DNA of 62,457 nt from Planctomycetota bacterium (GTDB lineage: Bacteria; Planctomycetota; Planctomycetia; Planctomycetales; Planctomycetaceae): contig JAQCEJ010000023.1 of NCBI GenBank assembly GCA_027618475.1, positions 1 through 62,457 of the forward strand, given 5' to 3'. The position numbers and the translations under genes were made by a program. Shown here in pieces: positions 26,002 to 35,789 of the stretch. The notes under the pieces are model-generated. The model was not told the DNA's origin. It did not search any database and saw only the letters and a list, made by a program, of their open reading frames with translations. Each line of letters opens with the position of its first letter. The stretch's first letter is position 1.

Positions 26002-27333
26002 ATGGCCCCCCCGAATCAAACTACCATGCGGCCTGGACGTGCCGGTGAAGGATCGGAACTCGATTTCGAAAAACTGAAACGCTTCATTCACGGCAAGCTC
26101 GTCGAAAAGCTCGATCTGTCGCGACTGGGAGAACTCGACGGAGATTCGCTGCGACGCGAAATTCGACTGGTCGTCGAACATTTGTGCGATACCGAAAACC
26201 CATTGCTCAACCGTTCGGAACGAGAACGCCTGGTCGAAGAAGTTCTCGACGAAACCTTCGGGTTCGGTCCGCTCGAAATCCTGCTCAAAGAGCAGGGGGT
26301 CGCGGATATTATGATCAACGGCCCCAAGCACGTGTTCATCGAACGTAACGGCCGCATCGAACGTTCGAAAGTCACGTTTCGCGACAACGATCATCTGTTA
26401 CAGATTCTCGACCGCATCGTTTCGAAGGTCGGACGGCGCATCGACGAAACGTCGCCGATGGTCGATGCCCGGCTTCCCGACGGCTCGCGCGTCAACGCCA
26501 TCATTCCTCCGCTCGCACTCGACGGCCCGTCGCTTACGATTCGCCGTTTCGGCAGCAATCCTCTCGGGCTCGAAGATTTGCTCAAATTCGGGGCGTTAAC
26601 TCCCGAAATGGCGATGCTGCTTGAAGGAGCCATCAAGGCTCGCGTGAACGCGATTATCAGCGGTGGTACCGGTTCCGGTAAAACCACATTGTTGAACGTG
26701 CTTTCGAGTTTTATTCCCTGCGATCAACGCGTGATTACTATCGAAGACGCCGCCGAATTGCAGTTGCAGCAAGAGCACGTCCTGCGATTGGAAACCCGAC
26801 CGGCGAACATCGAAGGGAAGGGCCGCATCAGCGCCACCGATCTTGTCAAGAACGCTCTCCGTATGCGGCCCGATCGAATTATCATCGGGGAATGCCGCGG
26901 CGCAGAAAGTCTCGACATGTTGCAGGCGATGAATACCGGTCACGAAGGATCGCTGACGACGATTCACGCCAACTCCCCCCGAGACGCCGTTTCCCGGTTG
27001 GAAACGATGATCACAATGGGAGGCATCGAATTACCGCTGAAGGCTTTACGACATCAGTTCTGTTCGGCGGTCGATCTGATTATACAGTCCAACCGCTTGC
27101 AGGGAGGACCACGAAAAATCACCCATATCACCGAAGTGCTCAACATGGAACAGGATACGGTGATCATGCAGGATATCTTTCTGTTCGTTCAGGATGGTAT
27201 CGACGAAAACGGAAAAGCGTACGGTCACTTCGAATCGACGGGGGTTCGACCGGCATTTATGAATCGACTGGAAGCGGCGGGCATTCGACTGCCGGCCAAT
27301 CTGTTCGCCAGAAAAAACCTGTCGTCGCGCTAA
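26002..27333 (+). CDS. tadA: Tad secretion ATPase (CpaF/TadA)
   Basis: A 443-residue type II/IV secretion ATPase of the CpaF/TadA group, which powers Flp-type pilus assembly or export. Walker A is GGTGSGKTT near residue 220. The Asp box (ITIEDAAELQLQQ), Walker B region (RPDRIIIGECRGAE) and His box (HEGSLTTIHANSP) follow in order. An N-terminal domain of about 130 residues precedes the ATPase core. A good ribosome site lies upstream. TadB and TadC genes follow on the same strand. Confidence 0.95.
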   Translation: MAPPNQTTMRPGRAGEGSELDFEKLKRFIHGKLVEKLDLSRLGELDGDSLRREIRLVVEHLCDTENPLLNRSERERLVEEVLDETFGFGPLEILLKEQGVADIMINGPKHVFIERNGRIERSKVTFRDNDHLLQILDRIVSKVGRRIDETSPMVDARLPDGSRVNAIIPPLALDGPSLTIRRFGSNPLGLEDLLKFGALTPEMAMLLEGAIKARVNAIISGGTGSGKTTLLNVLSSFIPCDQRVITIEDAAELQLQQEHVLRLETRPANIEGKGRISATDLVKNALRMRPDRIIIGECRGAESLDMLQAMNTGHEGSLTTIHANSPRDAVSRLETMITMGGIELPLKALRHQFCSAVDLIIQSNRLQGGPRKITHITEVLNMEQDTVIMQDIFLFVQDGIDENGKAYGHFESTGVRPAFMNRLEAAGIRLPANLFARKNLSSR

Positions 27334-27494
27334 TGCGACGGCCGAGATCGATAGATTCCGAAACCTGAATTTGTTGTTCGGCTTACGGAACGACTTGGTA
27401 AGAAACGGTCGACAATCGCACGGTCGTCTTTTACCAAATCTTGTTATGTCTCAGACCGTCACAACGGTTTCGAGATGAGAGGAAGGATTACACC

Positions 27495-28469
27495 GTGTCT
27501 AACGATGTCCTATTAATCATGGGTGCCGCGTTCGTCGGTATGGTCGCTCTCGTTATGGGAGTCGCCGCGGCACTGCGCAATCTGACAGAACGTACGACCG
27601 AAGACCGCCTGCAGGTGTTGACCGGCAAAAAGTCTGACGATGACGAAGCTGTCGGCATCATGAAGGAAGAAGTGATTCGAGACGGGGCCGCCGGACTGAC
27701 AAATGCCGTCGCCTCGTTCTTCCAACGCCTGGGAAACATGAAGGTGCTGTTCGAGCAGGCCGACTGCCCGATTCGCATCGAAACATTTTTCGCCATCAGC
27801 GTTGGCTGCGTCTTGATATTTCTGGCCATCGCGGCGGCGACTTATGCTCCGGTTCCGCTGTTCCCTGTCGCGGCATTGTTCGGCGGTTCATTGCCGTGGT
27901 TCTGGTTGCTCTGGCGTCGCAAACGCCGTTTCAAGAAATTCGCTAATCAGCTCCCCGATGCATTGGAACTGATCGCGCGGGCACTTCGGTCAGGACACAG
28001 CCTCGCGTCGGGTCTGCACGTCGTTGTCGACGAAATGCCCTCACCGGTTTCCGAAGAATTCGGCGCCGCTTACGAAGAACAAAACCTCGGTGTTCCCATC
28101 GATCAGGCTCTCAAGAACATGCTTACGAGAATGCCGAACCTCGACTTGAAATTCTTCGTCACCGCCGTCGTTATTCAGCGACAGGCCGGCGGTGATCTGG
28201 CAGAAATTCTCGACAAGATCGGTTATATCATTCGCGAACGCTTCAAGATTATCGGACAGGTGCAGGCACTCACCGGCGAAGGCCGCATCAGCGGTGTCGT
28301 GCTGATGGGCTTGCCCATCGTGTTGTTCTTCGCGGTTTATCATCTGAATCCACAATACGTCATGTTGCTCTTCACCGAGGAACTGGGACGAAAAATGATC
28401 GCCGCAGCCGTCGTGCTGCAGATTCTGGGGGCGGTCTCTATCAAGAAGATTGTCAATATCAAGGTCTGA
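27495..28469 (+). CDS. tadB: Tad inner-membrane protein TadB
   Basis: A 324-residue platform protein with a type II secretion F domain. The start is the GTG at 27495, with GAGGAAGGA about eight bases upstream; the frame is open for 18 more codons but those lack a ribosome site. One helix lies at the N terminus, two more near residues 95-135, then the cytoplasmic F domain (LPDALELIARALRSGHSLASGL, RQAGGDLAEIL), and a final pair of helices near 270-320. The downstream TadC paralog should form the heteromeric platform with it. Confidence 0.9.
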   Translation: MSNDVLLIMGAAFVGMVALVMGVAAALRNLTERTTEDRLQVLTGKKSDDDEAVGIMKEEVIRDGAAGLTNAVASFFQRLGNMKVLFEQADCPIRIETFFAISVGCVLIFLAIAAATYAPVPLFPVAALFGGSLPWFWLLWRRKRRFKKFANQLPDALELIARALRSGHSLASGLHVVVDEMPSPVSEEFGAAYEEQNLGVPIDQALKNMLTRMPNLDLKFFVTAVVIQRQAGGDLAEILDKIGYIIRERFKIIGQVQALTGEGRISGVVLMGLPIVLFFAVYHLNPQYVMLLFTEELGRKMIAAAVVLQILGAVSIKKIVNIKV

Positions 28470-28549
28470 CGTCATAGACATCGCCATCGATTCCCACAGG
28501 CCGGAAACGAATTCGGCACACCAGGCGACTTCGGTATAAGAGGATTATC

Positions 28550-29494
28550 ATGGATCTCAAACAAATACTGCCCTACGCCATTTTTGGTGTGATCACGTTT
28601 ATTGTCTGGCTGATTGCGACGATGGTTCAGGGACGAACGAATCGTGTCGACGACCGGCTGGACGAACTCCGCAATCCTCTGCTACGGCAGAAAGGAAAAG
28701 GGGACGCCAAGCCGACATCGTCGTCAGCGATGGGAAACGTCCTGGAAAAAGCCGCTCCCACGTTGTCGAAGGCGCTCGAACCACGAACCGAACTCGAACA
28801 GAGCGACTTGAAAACCCGAATGGCAAACGGCGGCTTCAATGCTCCCAATGCACCAGCAATTTTTCTGACGATCAAAATCATCATGCTGGGACTCGGCTTT
28901 GCCATCGGAGGCGGCATCGCGTTATTCAAATACGGGATGACGCAAAACGGTATCACATCGGTGATCCTGGGTGCGGGGATCGGGTTTTACCTTCCTGAAA
29001 TCATCCTGCGGCTGATGATCATGTCGCGGAAAGAACGCATCTTCCTCGCGCTGCCCGATGCCCTCGACCTGCTGGTCGTTTGCGTTGAAGCCGGACTCGG
29101 CCTCGACGCCGCCATGCGACGGGTCTCCGAAGAACTGGAAGATACGGCAACCGACGTCTGTTCTGAATTCGCGATGTGCAATATGCAACTGCAAATGGGA
29201 CGCCCCCGTCGCGAAGTCCTTCACGATCTGGGAATTCGGACCGGCGTCGACGACATGCGCGCCCTTTCGGCAATTCTGATACAGGCCGACCGCTTCGGTT
29301 CGTCCATCGCTCAGGCGTTACGCGTGCAGTCCGACAGCATGCGCGTCAAACGTCGGCAACTGGCCGAAGAACGGGCTCAACAGACGGCGGTCAAGATGAT
29401 CTTCCCGCTCGTGCTGTTCATCTTTCCGGGTATCTTTGTGGTACTCGTCGGCCCTGCGGCGATCATGATGATCGACGGTTTGCTGTCGAAGTAA
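28550..29494 (+). CDS. tadC: Tad inner-membrane protein TadC
   Basis: A 314-residue protein with the same architecture as TadB: one N-terminal helix, two central helices (residues about 100-145), a cytoplasmic type II secretion F domain (LPDALDLLVVCVEAGLGLDAAM, LIQADRFGSSIAQALR), and C-terminal helices (IFPLVLFIFPGIFVVLVGPA). It follows TadB by 80 bases. No pilin, prepilin peptidase, secretin or TadZ-like gene follows; the next gene is on the other strand. The export machine is therefore incomplete in this window and must rely on genes elsewhere. Confidence 0.92.
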   Translation: MDLKQILPYAIFGVITFIVWLIATMVQGRTNRVDDRLDELRNPLLRQKGKGDAKPTSSSAMGNVLEKAAPTLSKALEPRTELEQSDLKTRMANGGFNAPNAPAIFLTIKIIMLGLGFAIGGGIALFKYGMTQNGITSVILGAGIGFYLPEIILRLMIMSRKERIFLALPDALDLLVVCVEAGLGLDAAMRRVSEELEDTATDVCSEFAMCNMQLQMGRPRREVLHDLGIRTGVDDMRALSAILIQADRFGSSIAQALRVQSDSMRVKRRQLAEERAQQTAVKMIFPLVLFIFPGIFVVLVGPAAIMMIDGLLSK

Positions 29495-29526
29495 CGCCGA
29501 AATGACGTGGCGGTAATGCCGCATCT

Positions 29527-30291
29527 TCAATCGATCGGAACGCGCACGACATGCGTCTCGATCGTATCGTCACCGAGCGTTATCACACGAAACCCGGGGG
29601 GGCGAGCGTCGACAACCAACGTGTCGGAATCGGGCTTGAACTGAACTCCCGTGGAAGGGGTGGCGTAACAGGCAATCGGTCCCAACTCCGCCTGAAACTC
29701 CTGATGGATGTGGCCGAAGAAGATCCCCCGTATCTGCCCGGCCCCCTCCACGATCTTCCGGAATTCAGCGGCATTTGTCAGGCCGATGGCATCAAGCCAG
29801 GGACTCCCCACGGCGACGGGGGGATGATGCAGAAAGACCAACGTCGGTATGTCGCGCGATGAATTCAGCCGCTCACCCAGCCAACGCAACTGAGCATCGT
29901 CGATGGCTCCCGCCGTTTCGCCGGTCAGTTGCGAATCGAGCCCCAGCAATTGCCAGCCGTCGAGATGGCATTGAAAATTGATTGTCTCCCTTTCGGGTAT
30001 CACCTGAGCCGAAAACGTTTCGGCCATCGAGGGTCGGTGATCGTGATTGCCCGGAACCAGCCACACTCGCGAGTCGAGAGGTCCCAGGCGGTGCTTCAAA
30101 CGCACATAGGTTTCCAAACGCTCATCATGGGCGAGATCACCGGTAATGATCATCGCATCGAAATCGGCATGCGTCTCTTCAATGACACTTATGACCCGCT
30201 CAAACGATTTCCAGGTCGAGACGTTTTTCAGTATGGCTTCAGGATCGCTGAACAGATGCAGATCGGAGATTTGAATGAGCTTACGATCCAT
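29527..30291 (-). CDS. Metallophosphoesterase, CpdA-like
   Basis: A 254-residue calcineurin-like phosphoesterase. All five metal motifs are present in order: DLHLF, GDLAHDE, GNHDH, FLHHPP and GHIHQEF. Length and motif spacing match class III cyclic-nucleotide phosphodiesterases such as CpdA (cAMP) and related GpdQ-type enzymes, but substrate cannot be told by eye. The frame opens at 30318; the ATG at 30291 has GGGAG nine bases upstream and matches the family N terminus (MDRKLIQISDLH). It converges with tadC. Confidence 0.9.
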   Translation of the reverse strand: MDRKLIQISDLHLFSDPEAILKNVSTWKSFERVISVIEETHADFDAMIITGDLAHDERLETYVRLKHRLGPLDSRVWLVPGNHDHRPSMAETFSAQVIPERETINFQCHLDGWQLLGLDSQLTGETAGAIDDAQLRWLGERLNSSRDIPTLVFLHHPPVAVGSPWLDAIGLTNAAEFRKIVEGAGQIRGIFFGHIHQEFQAELGPIACYATPSTGVQFKPDSDTLVVDARPPGFRVITLGDDTIETHVVRVPID

Positions 30292-30439
30292 AAGACAGTC
30301 TCCCGGAAGTGAAAACAAAGGACGCGCTTATCGCCACGAATGTTAACACCTCGACCCGTAACGAACAAAGCGGTGTCAAGGAATTTGAACACCCTCTCGA
30401 ATTCCATGCAGTGCTGTATGGCGGAATATACATTTTTCA

Positions 30440-30466
30440 GGCGATTTCGTATGTTTTGAAATCGCC
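30440..30466. repeat. Inverted repeat, 9-bp stem
   Basis: GGCGATTTC at 30440-30448 pairs perfectly with GAAATCGCC at 30458-30466 across a nine-base loop. The sequence just before it, TTTTTCAG, recurs at the palindrome 120 bases downstream. It could be a transcript hairpin or a protein-binding site; no T tract follows directly. Confidence 0.6.
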
Positions 30467-30559
30467 GACCAACGGTATCGGATTTGCGTAAACTAATCTG
30501 ACTGGTCGCGCTCATCGTTCGTCGATACGACCCAGATTCAAAGATTTTTCTTCGGGCAT

Positions 30560-30581
30560 TTTTTCAGGCATGCCTGAAAAA
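30560..30581. repeat. Perfect 22-bp palindrome
   Basis: The half-site TTTTTCAGGCA (30560-30570) is followed at once by its exact reverse complement (30571-30581), a perfect palindrome without a spacer. It looks like a binding site for a dimeric regulator. It lies about 180 bases before the ATG at 30762 and about 270 bases before the phosphodiesterase gene. Confidence 0.65.
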
Positions 30582-30761
30582 TCGCCTCAGCATGAACATA
30601 GTAAACATCGATTTATGGTAATTATTTTCGCGCTGTCACGGCAGTTGCTGTCTTGTCGTTACCGTAATTCGTTAACAGATCGTCGAGTCGTCCCATCGAC
30701 GATCAATTCATAAAGGATTCAGCGATTGGGCCAAATCGCGCTTAGAGATTGAAATGTAATA

Positions 30762-31187
30762 ATGACGACATCCCCACCCTCCTGGCTGGCGAAGCTCACG
30801 CACCGGATTGCATCAGAAATCGCCCCTGTCGATCTGATGGCACCGTTGGGATGTCATTATTATCACGAACCGCTGGCCGATCAGTGGGAAATCACGCTCT
30901 TCGCGTCGTCGACCGAAATCGTGGGCGGAGAATTTGACGGCAACTCTCATCCCTCAAAGTTTACGGTCGATATCGCGGCGCTGATGAAATGTTTCGATGT
31001 CGTGGAGCGCATTCATTGGCAGAACCTCCCGATTGGAGAGGACGACGACCTGGGGCAACATTTATCGATTGAAGGTCAGTTCGACGACTACAATGTCTGG
31101 CTGCGCATTCTCGCTACCGCACCGGCGCAATTCTCGCACGGTCGACGCCTCTCGATCTATGAGATGAAGCTCGAAGATCTGTGGTAG
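30762..31187 (+). CDS. Conserved planctomycete hypothetical protein
   Basis: A 141-residue cytoplasmic protein. Segments such as WEITLFASSTEIVGGEFDG, KFTVDIAALMKCFDVVERI and DDLGQHLSIEGQFDDYNVWL give a pattern of alternating strands and one helix. There is no signal peptide. The style matches small conserved proteins I associate with planctomycetes, but no function is known to me. It has no evident ribosome site and converges with the WD40 gene 33 bases away. Confidence 0.78.
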   Translation: MTTSPPSWLAKLTHRIASEIAPVDLMAPLGCHYYHEPLADQWEITLFASSTEIVGGEFDGNSHPSKFTVDIAALMKCFDVVERIHWQNLPIGEDDDLGQHLSIEGQFDDYNVWLRILATAPAQFSHGRRLSIYEMKLEDLW

Positions 31188-31220
31188 CCCCGCCTCTTTG
31201 CACATCCTCGACACGTCGTC

Positions 31221-32222
31221 TTATTTGAGCTGCCACTCATCGAGTTCGCTTGTGTTCGAGACCGTCAAGACAAGCGACGGATTGTCTCCCTCCGCCATGG
31301 CGTAAATCGGCCGACCGGTGTTAATCTCTCGAACAATACCGTCGGTGTCCCACGCCCAGATTCTCAGCCTGTTATCCCAACTGGCGGTAACAAATCCATC
31401 GCTGAGCATCACCAGTCCCGAGACGGCGTCGGGCTGTTGCCGGCGATGCCGTTCTTTGCCGTCGGCAACGTCCCAGGCCACGATCATGCCATTCCAGTCG
31501 CCGCTGACGAGTTGTTTTCCATCGGCGGAAAAGCAGAGAGAACTCACGTCGGTTTGGTGAACGTGAGAGACGCGAGCGATTTTCTTCGTTTGCGCATCGC
31601 GCCAGATCAATCGTCCGTCCCCTCCGCCGGTGACGAGGTATTTTCCCGTCGGATCGTAACAGAGCGATGAAATGCCCCCTCGATGCCCTGATTGAATCAG
31701 ACGCATTTTTTTTTCGGGAGCGACGACGGCGATCAATCCATTTTTCAGACCCAGCCCGAGTTCAATCGCTTTGGATCGAACGCCGATACAACTCACGGGG
31801 GAATTCAACTCCGGAAGCTTACGTAACTGATTATCGGCCAGCCCCCAACCGAAGACATCGTTCGACAGACAACCGGCAATCAAAAGACCGTCGCGTGTGA
31901 CGGCAATCGCCGTCAGCGGCTCGGCCGACCAGCGATCGAGAACATTCGGCGCAGCATCGGGCCAGTTCCAAAAAACAACCCGCCCTTCGGCGCTGCCGGC
32001 GATCAGCAGTTTTCTCTCGGCGTCGAAAACAACGCTCGTCAATCGATCGACCGACGATGTGAACGATCGCCGATGTTCGGCGGGAAGCGAACGGCGATTG
32101 AACGCCATCCAGCCCAACCCGATCAATACGACCACTAACAGGCCGACTCCTCCCATTCGGCGGATCCGCCGATGTCGCACGGCGGTATAGGGATCAATTA
32201 CGGTGGCAAGCGGTCCGAACAT
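31221..32222 (-). CDS. Membrane-anchored WD40 repeat protein
   Basis: A 333-residue protein starting at the ATG at 32222 (MFGPLATVIDPYT). The frame is open much further upstream, but that part would run into the gene on the other strand and lacks protein-like character. A membrane anchor lies near residues 24-40 (MGGVGLLVVVLIGLGWMAF). The rest is about seven WD40-type blades, for example SSLCYDPTGKYLVTGGGDGRLIWRD and SSLCFSADGKQLVSGDWNGMIVAWD. The propeller should lie outside the cytoplasm and mediate protein contacts. A similar propeller ends the HEAT protein at 55487-58738. Confidence 0.85.
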   Translation of the reverse strand: MFGPLATVIDPYTAVRHRRIRRMGGVGLLVVVLIGLGWMAFNRRSLPAEHRRSFTSSVDRLTSVVFDAERKLLIAGSAEGRVVFWNWPDAAPNVLDRWSAEPLTAIAVTRDGLLIAGCLSNDVFGWGLADNQLRKLPELNSPVSCIGVRSKAIELGLGLKNGLIAVVAPEKKMRLIQSGHRGGISSLCYDPTGKYLVTGGGDGRLIWRDAQTKKIARVSHVHQTDVSSLCFSADGKQLVSGDWNGMIVAWDVADGKERHRRQQPDAVSGLVMLSDGFVTASWDNRLRIWAWDTDGIVREINTGRPIYAMAEGDNPSLVLTVSNTSELDEWQLK

Positions 32223-32443
32223 AACGAGCGAATGTTGAAAAGAGGGACAGGAAACAAGAGATTCTCGCGGCAATCGAATGAGAGCATTGCCGAGACGAGT
32301 TGTACAAGAGATACTGTTTTGATACCAGAGGGGAAAAATCGAAGGATGAGGGATAAAAGACAGAGTCAGCATTCCCATTCCAAGTTCAGCCGCGACTCGC
32401 ACGGTTTCCGTAGGAGAGCGTTTACTTACAGGGAGAAATTGAA

Positions 32444-34057
32444 ATGCCTGGAATGATCGTCGCACCTCAGCCCATCGCTGTGGAAGAAGGGGCCAAAGTG
32501 CTGGCAGCAGGAGGAAACGCATTTGACGCGGCACTGACCACCGCCGCGGTTCAAGGGGTGATCGATCCGCATTCCTGCGGATTGGGAGGTTATCTGGTGA
32601 TGTGCTGTCATCCCGCCGGGTCGACGGCACCGCACGCCATCGTCGATGCTCCGGCTGTCGCCGGTGCGCGCGTCACTCCCGAGATGTGGCAGGATATCGT
32701 GCTCGGCATGAATCCCCGCGGCTGGGGATATTTTCTTAAAGGAAAAGTCAACGACGACGGATATCAGTCGGTCTGCACCCCAGGAATGGTGCGCGGCATG
32801 AAAGTGATTCACGAACGCTGGGGAACGCGCAGTTGGAGCGACATGCTGGCCCCGGCGATTCGTGTTGCCAACGAAGGATTCGTCGTCAACGAACATCTGG
32901 CGTCGCGTTGGAAAGAACCTCGACAGTATCCTGATGCCTCCTCCAATTTCGATAAGCTCCACGCCACTCCCGATGCGAAGCGGATCTGGCTCAAACCTGA
33001 TGGATCATCGTACGAGGCCGGTGAGACGATTCAGAATCGCGATTATGGCCGATCGCTCGAACGCCTGGTCAAACAGGGTGCCGACGATTTCTATACCGGC
33101 GAGCTGGCAGCGGAAATGGTCGCCGACCTGAAAAAACATGACGGCTGGGTGACCGCGGACGACCTCGCGAATTATCAGCATCGAGAAGAACCTCCCGTTG
33201 TCATCTCGTATCGCGACTACACGATCGTGACCAATCAGCCACCGCATGGGGGGCCGACGCTCGCGGCGATATTGAACATTCTCGAAGGATACGATCTTTC
33301 GTCATACGATCACAATTCGGCGAAGTACATCGAGCTGGTCTCGATGGCGATGAAAGCTGCCTTTGCCGATCGGAATCGTCATCTTGCCGACCCGAGTTTC
33401 GAGAACGTGCCGTTGGAGTGGTTGGTCTCGAAAGACCGCGCCTCGCATTGGCGCGATGTGATCGACAAAGGGGAACCGATTGTCCCCGGCCCTTTACATC
33501 AGGATACCCCCGACACCACACAAGTCACCGTGGTCGACCGCTGGGGCAATTGCGTCTCGTTGACGCATTCGCTCGGTATGTCGTCGGGGGCGATCACGCC
33601 GGGGCTCGGCTACATGTATAACAACTCGATGGTCAACTTCCATCCTTATCCGGGGCATCCCAACAGCATCGCGCCGCGAAAGGGGCGTACGACGGGAATG
33701 ACACCGACGATCGTTCTCAAAGGGAACAAGCCGGTATTAGTAATCGGCGCCCCCGGGGCGACGCGAATCATCACGTCGATCTTGCAGGTTATCGTCAACG
33801 TGCTCGATTTCAACATGAGCGTGACCGATGCCGTCATCAGCCCGCGTTTCGATTGCCAGGGAGAGATGATCTTCGCCCATATGCGGATCCCGCAGATGAT
33901 TTTGAACGAAGTCGCCAAAAAACATGCCGTCACCCGCCTGCCGCAAAGTTACGGCGGCATGGCTCTCGTGCATGCCATAACCATCGACGAACACTCCGGC
34001 GCTCTGAAAGGAGCCGCCGATGCCGGAGCCGATGGCATGGCGATGCTGGTTCCCTGA
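32444..34057 (+). CDS. Gamma-glutamyltranspeptidase family protein
   Basis: A 537-residue Ntn-hydrolase of the GGT family, which cleaves gamma-glutamyl bonds of glutathione and transfers the glutamyl group. The self-cleavage site and catalytic threonine are in TPDTTQVTVVDRWGNCVSLTHS, near residue 358. The N-terminal GGNAFDAALTTAAVQGVIDPHSCGLGG and the later GAPGATRIITSILQVI are also typical. Unlike E. coli GGT there is no signal peptide, since the protein starts at MPGMIVAPQP, so it appears to be cytoplasmic. A GGGAG ribosome site precedes the ATG. The NAD+ synthetase gene follows 33 bases later. Confidence 0.9.
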   Translation: MPGMIVAPQPIAVEEGAKVLAAGGNAFDAALTTAAVQGVIDPHSCGLGGYLVMCCHPAGSTAPHAIVDAPAVAGARVTPEMWQDIVLGMNPRGWGYFLKGKVNDDGYQSVCTPGMVRGMKVIHERWGTRSWSDMLAPAIRVANEGFVVNEHLASRWKEPRQYPDASSNFDKLHATPDAKRIWLKPDGSSYEAGETIQNRDYGRSLERLVKQGADDFYTGELAAEMVADLKKHDGWVTADDLANYQHREEPPVVISYRDYTIVTNQPPHGGPTLAAILNILEGYDLSSYDHNSAKYIELVSMAMKAAFADRNRHLADPSFENVPLEWLVSKDRASHWRDVIDKGEPIVPGPLHQDTPDTTQVTVVDRWGNCVSLTHSLGMSSGAITPGLGYMYNNSMVNFHPYPGHPNSIAPRKGRTTGMTPTIVLKGNKPVLVIGAPGATRIITSILQVIVNVLDFNMSVTDAVISPRFDCQGEMIFAHMRIPQMILNEVAKKHAVTRLPQSYGGMALVHAITIDEHSGALKGAADAGADGMAMLVP

Positions 34058-34090
34058 TCGTTTCATTTCCGTCCAACTCGATGGTGTCGT

Positions 34091-35749
34091 GTGAAAATAG
34101 CGTTGATACAACTGAACCCGATTATCGGCGACCTGCGCGGTAATCGTGAACTCATTCGCCATGCGGTCGTTCGGGCCGGGCAGGCGGGGGCCGATCTGTG
34201 CGTCACATCGGAACTCGCCATCAGCGGTTACCCGCCGAAAGATTTGCTGCTTCGCGAAGGTTTTGTCGCGACGTGCGATCGAATCGTTGACGAACTGGCG
34301 ACAGATTTCCCTAACGATCTTGGGGTCATCATCGGACACCCCACAACGCGCGGCGTGCCCGCCGGACGCATTGCCAACGGTGCCAGCCTGATCGCCGACG
34401 GTCGAGTGCAGACGACCGTTCAGAAATTTCTGCTCCCCAATTACGATGTGTTCGACGAACAACGCTACTTTCGTCCCGCCGAGAGAGTTCAGCCCGTTAC
34501 ATATCGAGGCCTGCGCATCGGCTTACACATCTGCGAAGATGCCTGGTGGGGAGAACCATCGACGTTCTATCACAGTCAGCCCGTGCAGCAGAATGATCCC
34601 GTCGCTGAACTTGCCAGACAGGGGGTCGATCTGTTCGTCAACATCTCGGCGAGTCCCTTCGAAATCGACAAACCGCACCGACGAACCGGCATCGCCGCCC
34701 GACACGCCAAGCGTCACAAGTTGCCGTTTGTGTTCGTCAATCAAGTCGGCGGCAACGACGACCTCGTCTTCGACGGCCACAGCATGGTGCTCGATGCGAA
34801 CGGTGAAAAGGTTCTGTCACTCGCAGGTTTCAAGGCCGATCAGGCATTGATCGATCTCGACGCTCTTCCTGCTCCTGTCGCGGCAGAAAACACCCCCCGC
34901 GAGGAATTTTTATTGCAGGCACTGACGCTGGGACTGCGTGATTACATGCAAAAATGCGGCTTCAGCGAATGCGTACTCGGCCTGTCGGGAGGCATCGACA
35001 GCGCATTGGCGGCGTATCTCGCCACTCGTGCGGCCGGGCCGAAACACGTGCACGGTTTATTGATGCCCAGTCGATACAGCAGCGAACACAGTGTCGCCGA
35101 CGCCCGCCAACTGGCCGAAAACCTGGGAATCGACTGGAAGATCATTCCGATCGATGAGATTCACAAGAGTTACGAAACGACCGATGTGATTCGAGATGAC
35201 CTCGCATCGCAACCGGGTGGTCTGGCCGATCAGAACCTTCAAGCCCGCATCCGTGGTGCGATGGTGATGCTGCGGAGCAATCGGTACGGGTGGCTGCCGC
35301 TGGCCACCGGTAACAAGAGCGAACTGGCGGTCGGATATTGCACTATCTACGGCGACATGGCGGGAGGCTTCGCCGTCCTCAGCGATCTGTTCAAGCGAGA
35401 GGTTTATGCCCTCTCGAAATACATCAACGAGCACGTCGAAAAGCGGGAAGTGATCCCGCAGATGACGATCAACAAAGCCCCGAGCGCCGAACTGGCGCCG
35501 GATCAGTTCGATCAAGATTCGCTCCCTCCGTATTCGGTACTCGACGCCATTCTCGAAGGGTTGATCGAACGGGAATGGTCGGTCGAGAAACTCTGCACAT
35601 TGTATCCCGCCGAGACCGTCAAATGGGTTATCGGCAAACTCGACCGCAACGAATTCAAACGGCGACAAATGCCCCCGGGAATCAAACTCTCACCCAGAGC
35701 CTTCGGCACCGGCCGAAGAATGCCTATGGCCGCCCGGTTTGAGGTGTGA
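34091..35749 (+). CDS. nadE: Glutamine-dependent NAD+ synthetase
   Basis: A 552-residue two-domain enzyme that amidates nicotinate adenine dinucleotide to NAD+. The N-terminal nitrilase-type glutaminase domain carries Glu (SELAISGY), Lys ([14 protein letters not shown]) and the nucleophile Cys (LHICEDAWW, near residue 147). The C-terminal synthetase domain begins with the P-loop [10 protein letters not shown] near residue 296 and includes [21 protein letters not shown]. The frame starts with GTG at 34091. It is likely in an operon with the GGT gene. Together with nadC this gives two de novo NAD enzymes in the window. Confidence 0.95.
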   Translation: MKIALIQLNPIIGDLRGNRELIRHAVVRAGQAGADLCVTSELAISGYPPKDLLLREGFVATCDRIVDELATDFPNDLGVIIGHPTTRGVPAGRIANGASLIADGRVQTTVQKFLLPNYDVFDEQRYFRPAERVQPVTYRGLRIGLHICEDAWWGEPSTFYHSQPVQQNDPVAELARQGVDLFVNISASPFEIDKPHRRTGIAARHAKRHKLPFVFVNQVGGNDDLVFDGHSMVLDANGEKVLSLAGFKADQALIDLDALPAPVAAENTPREEFLLQALTLGLRDYMQKCGFSECVLGLSGGIDSALAAYLATRAAGPKHVHGLLMPSRYSSEHSVADARQLAENLGIDWKIIPIDEIHKSYETTDVIRDDLASQPGGLADQNLQARIRGAMVMLRSNRYGWLPLATGNKSELAVGYCTIYGDMAGGFAVLSDLFKREVYALSKYINEHVEKREVIPQMTINKAPSAELAPDQFDQDSLPPYSVLDAILEGLIEREWSVEKLCTLYPAETVKWVIGKLDRNEFKRRQMPPGIKLSPRAFGTGRRMPMAARFEV

Positions 35750-35789
35750 GCGTGGTATAGATTACCCTGGTGTTGGTAATAAGAGTTTA

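Larger units (their letters stand above)
30292..30761. other. Intergenic region with two inverted repeats
   Basis: This 470-base gap between divergent genes has no supported gene but does hold two distinct inverted repeats (30440-30466 and 30560-30581, listed separately). Both repeats contain the string TTTTTCAGGC and share GCGAT/ATCGCC ends, so they look related. The region around 30600-30700 is AT-rich and may hold the promoter for the gene at 30762. Confidence 0.55.
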
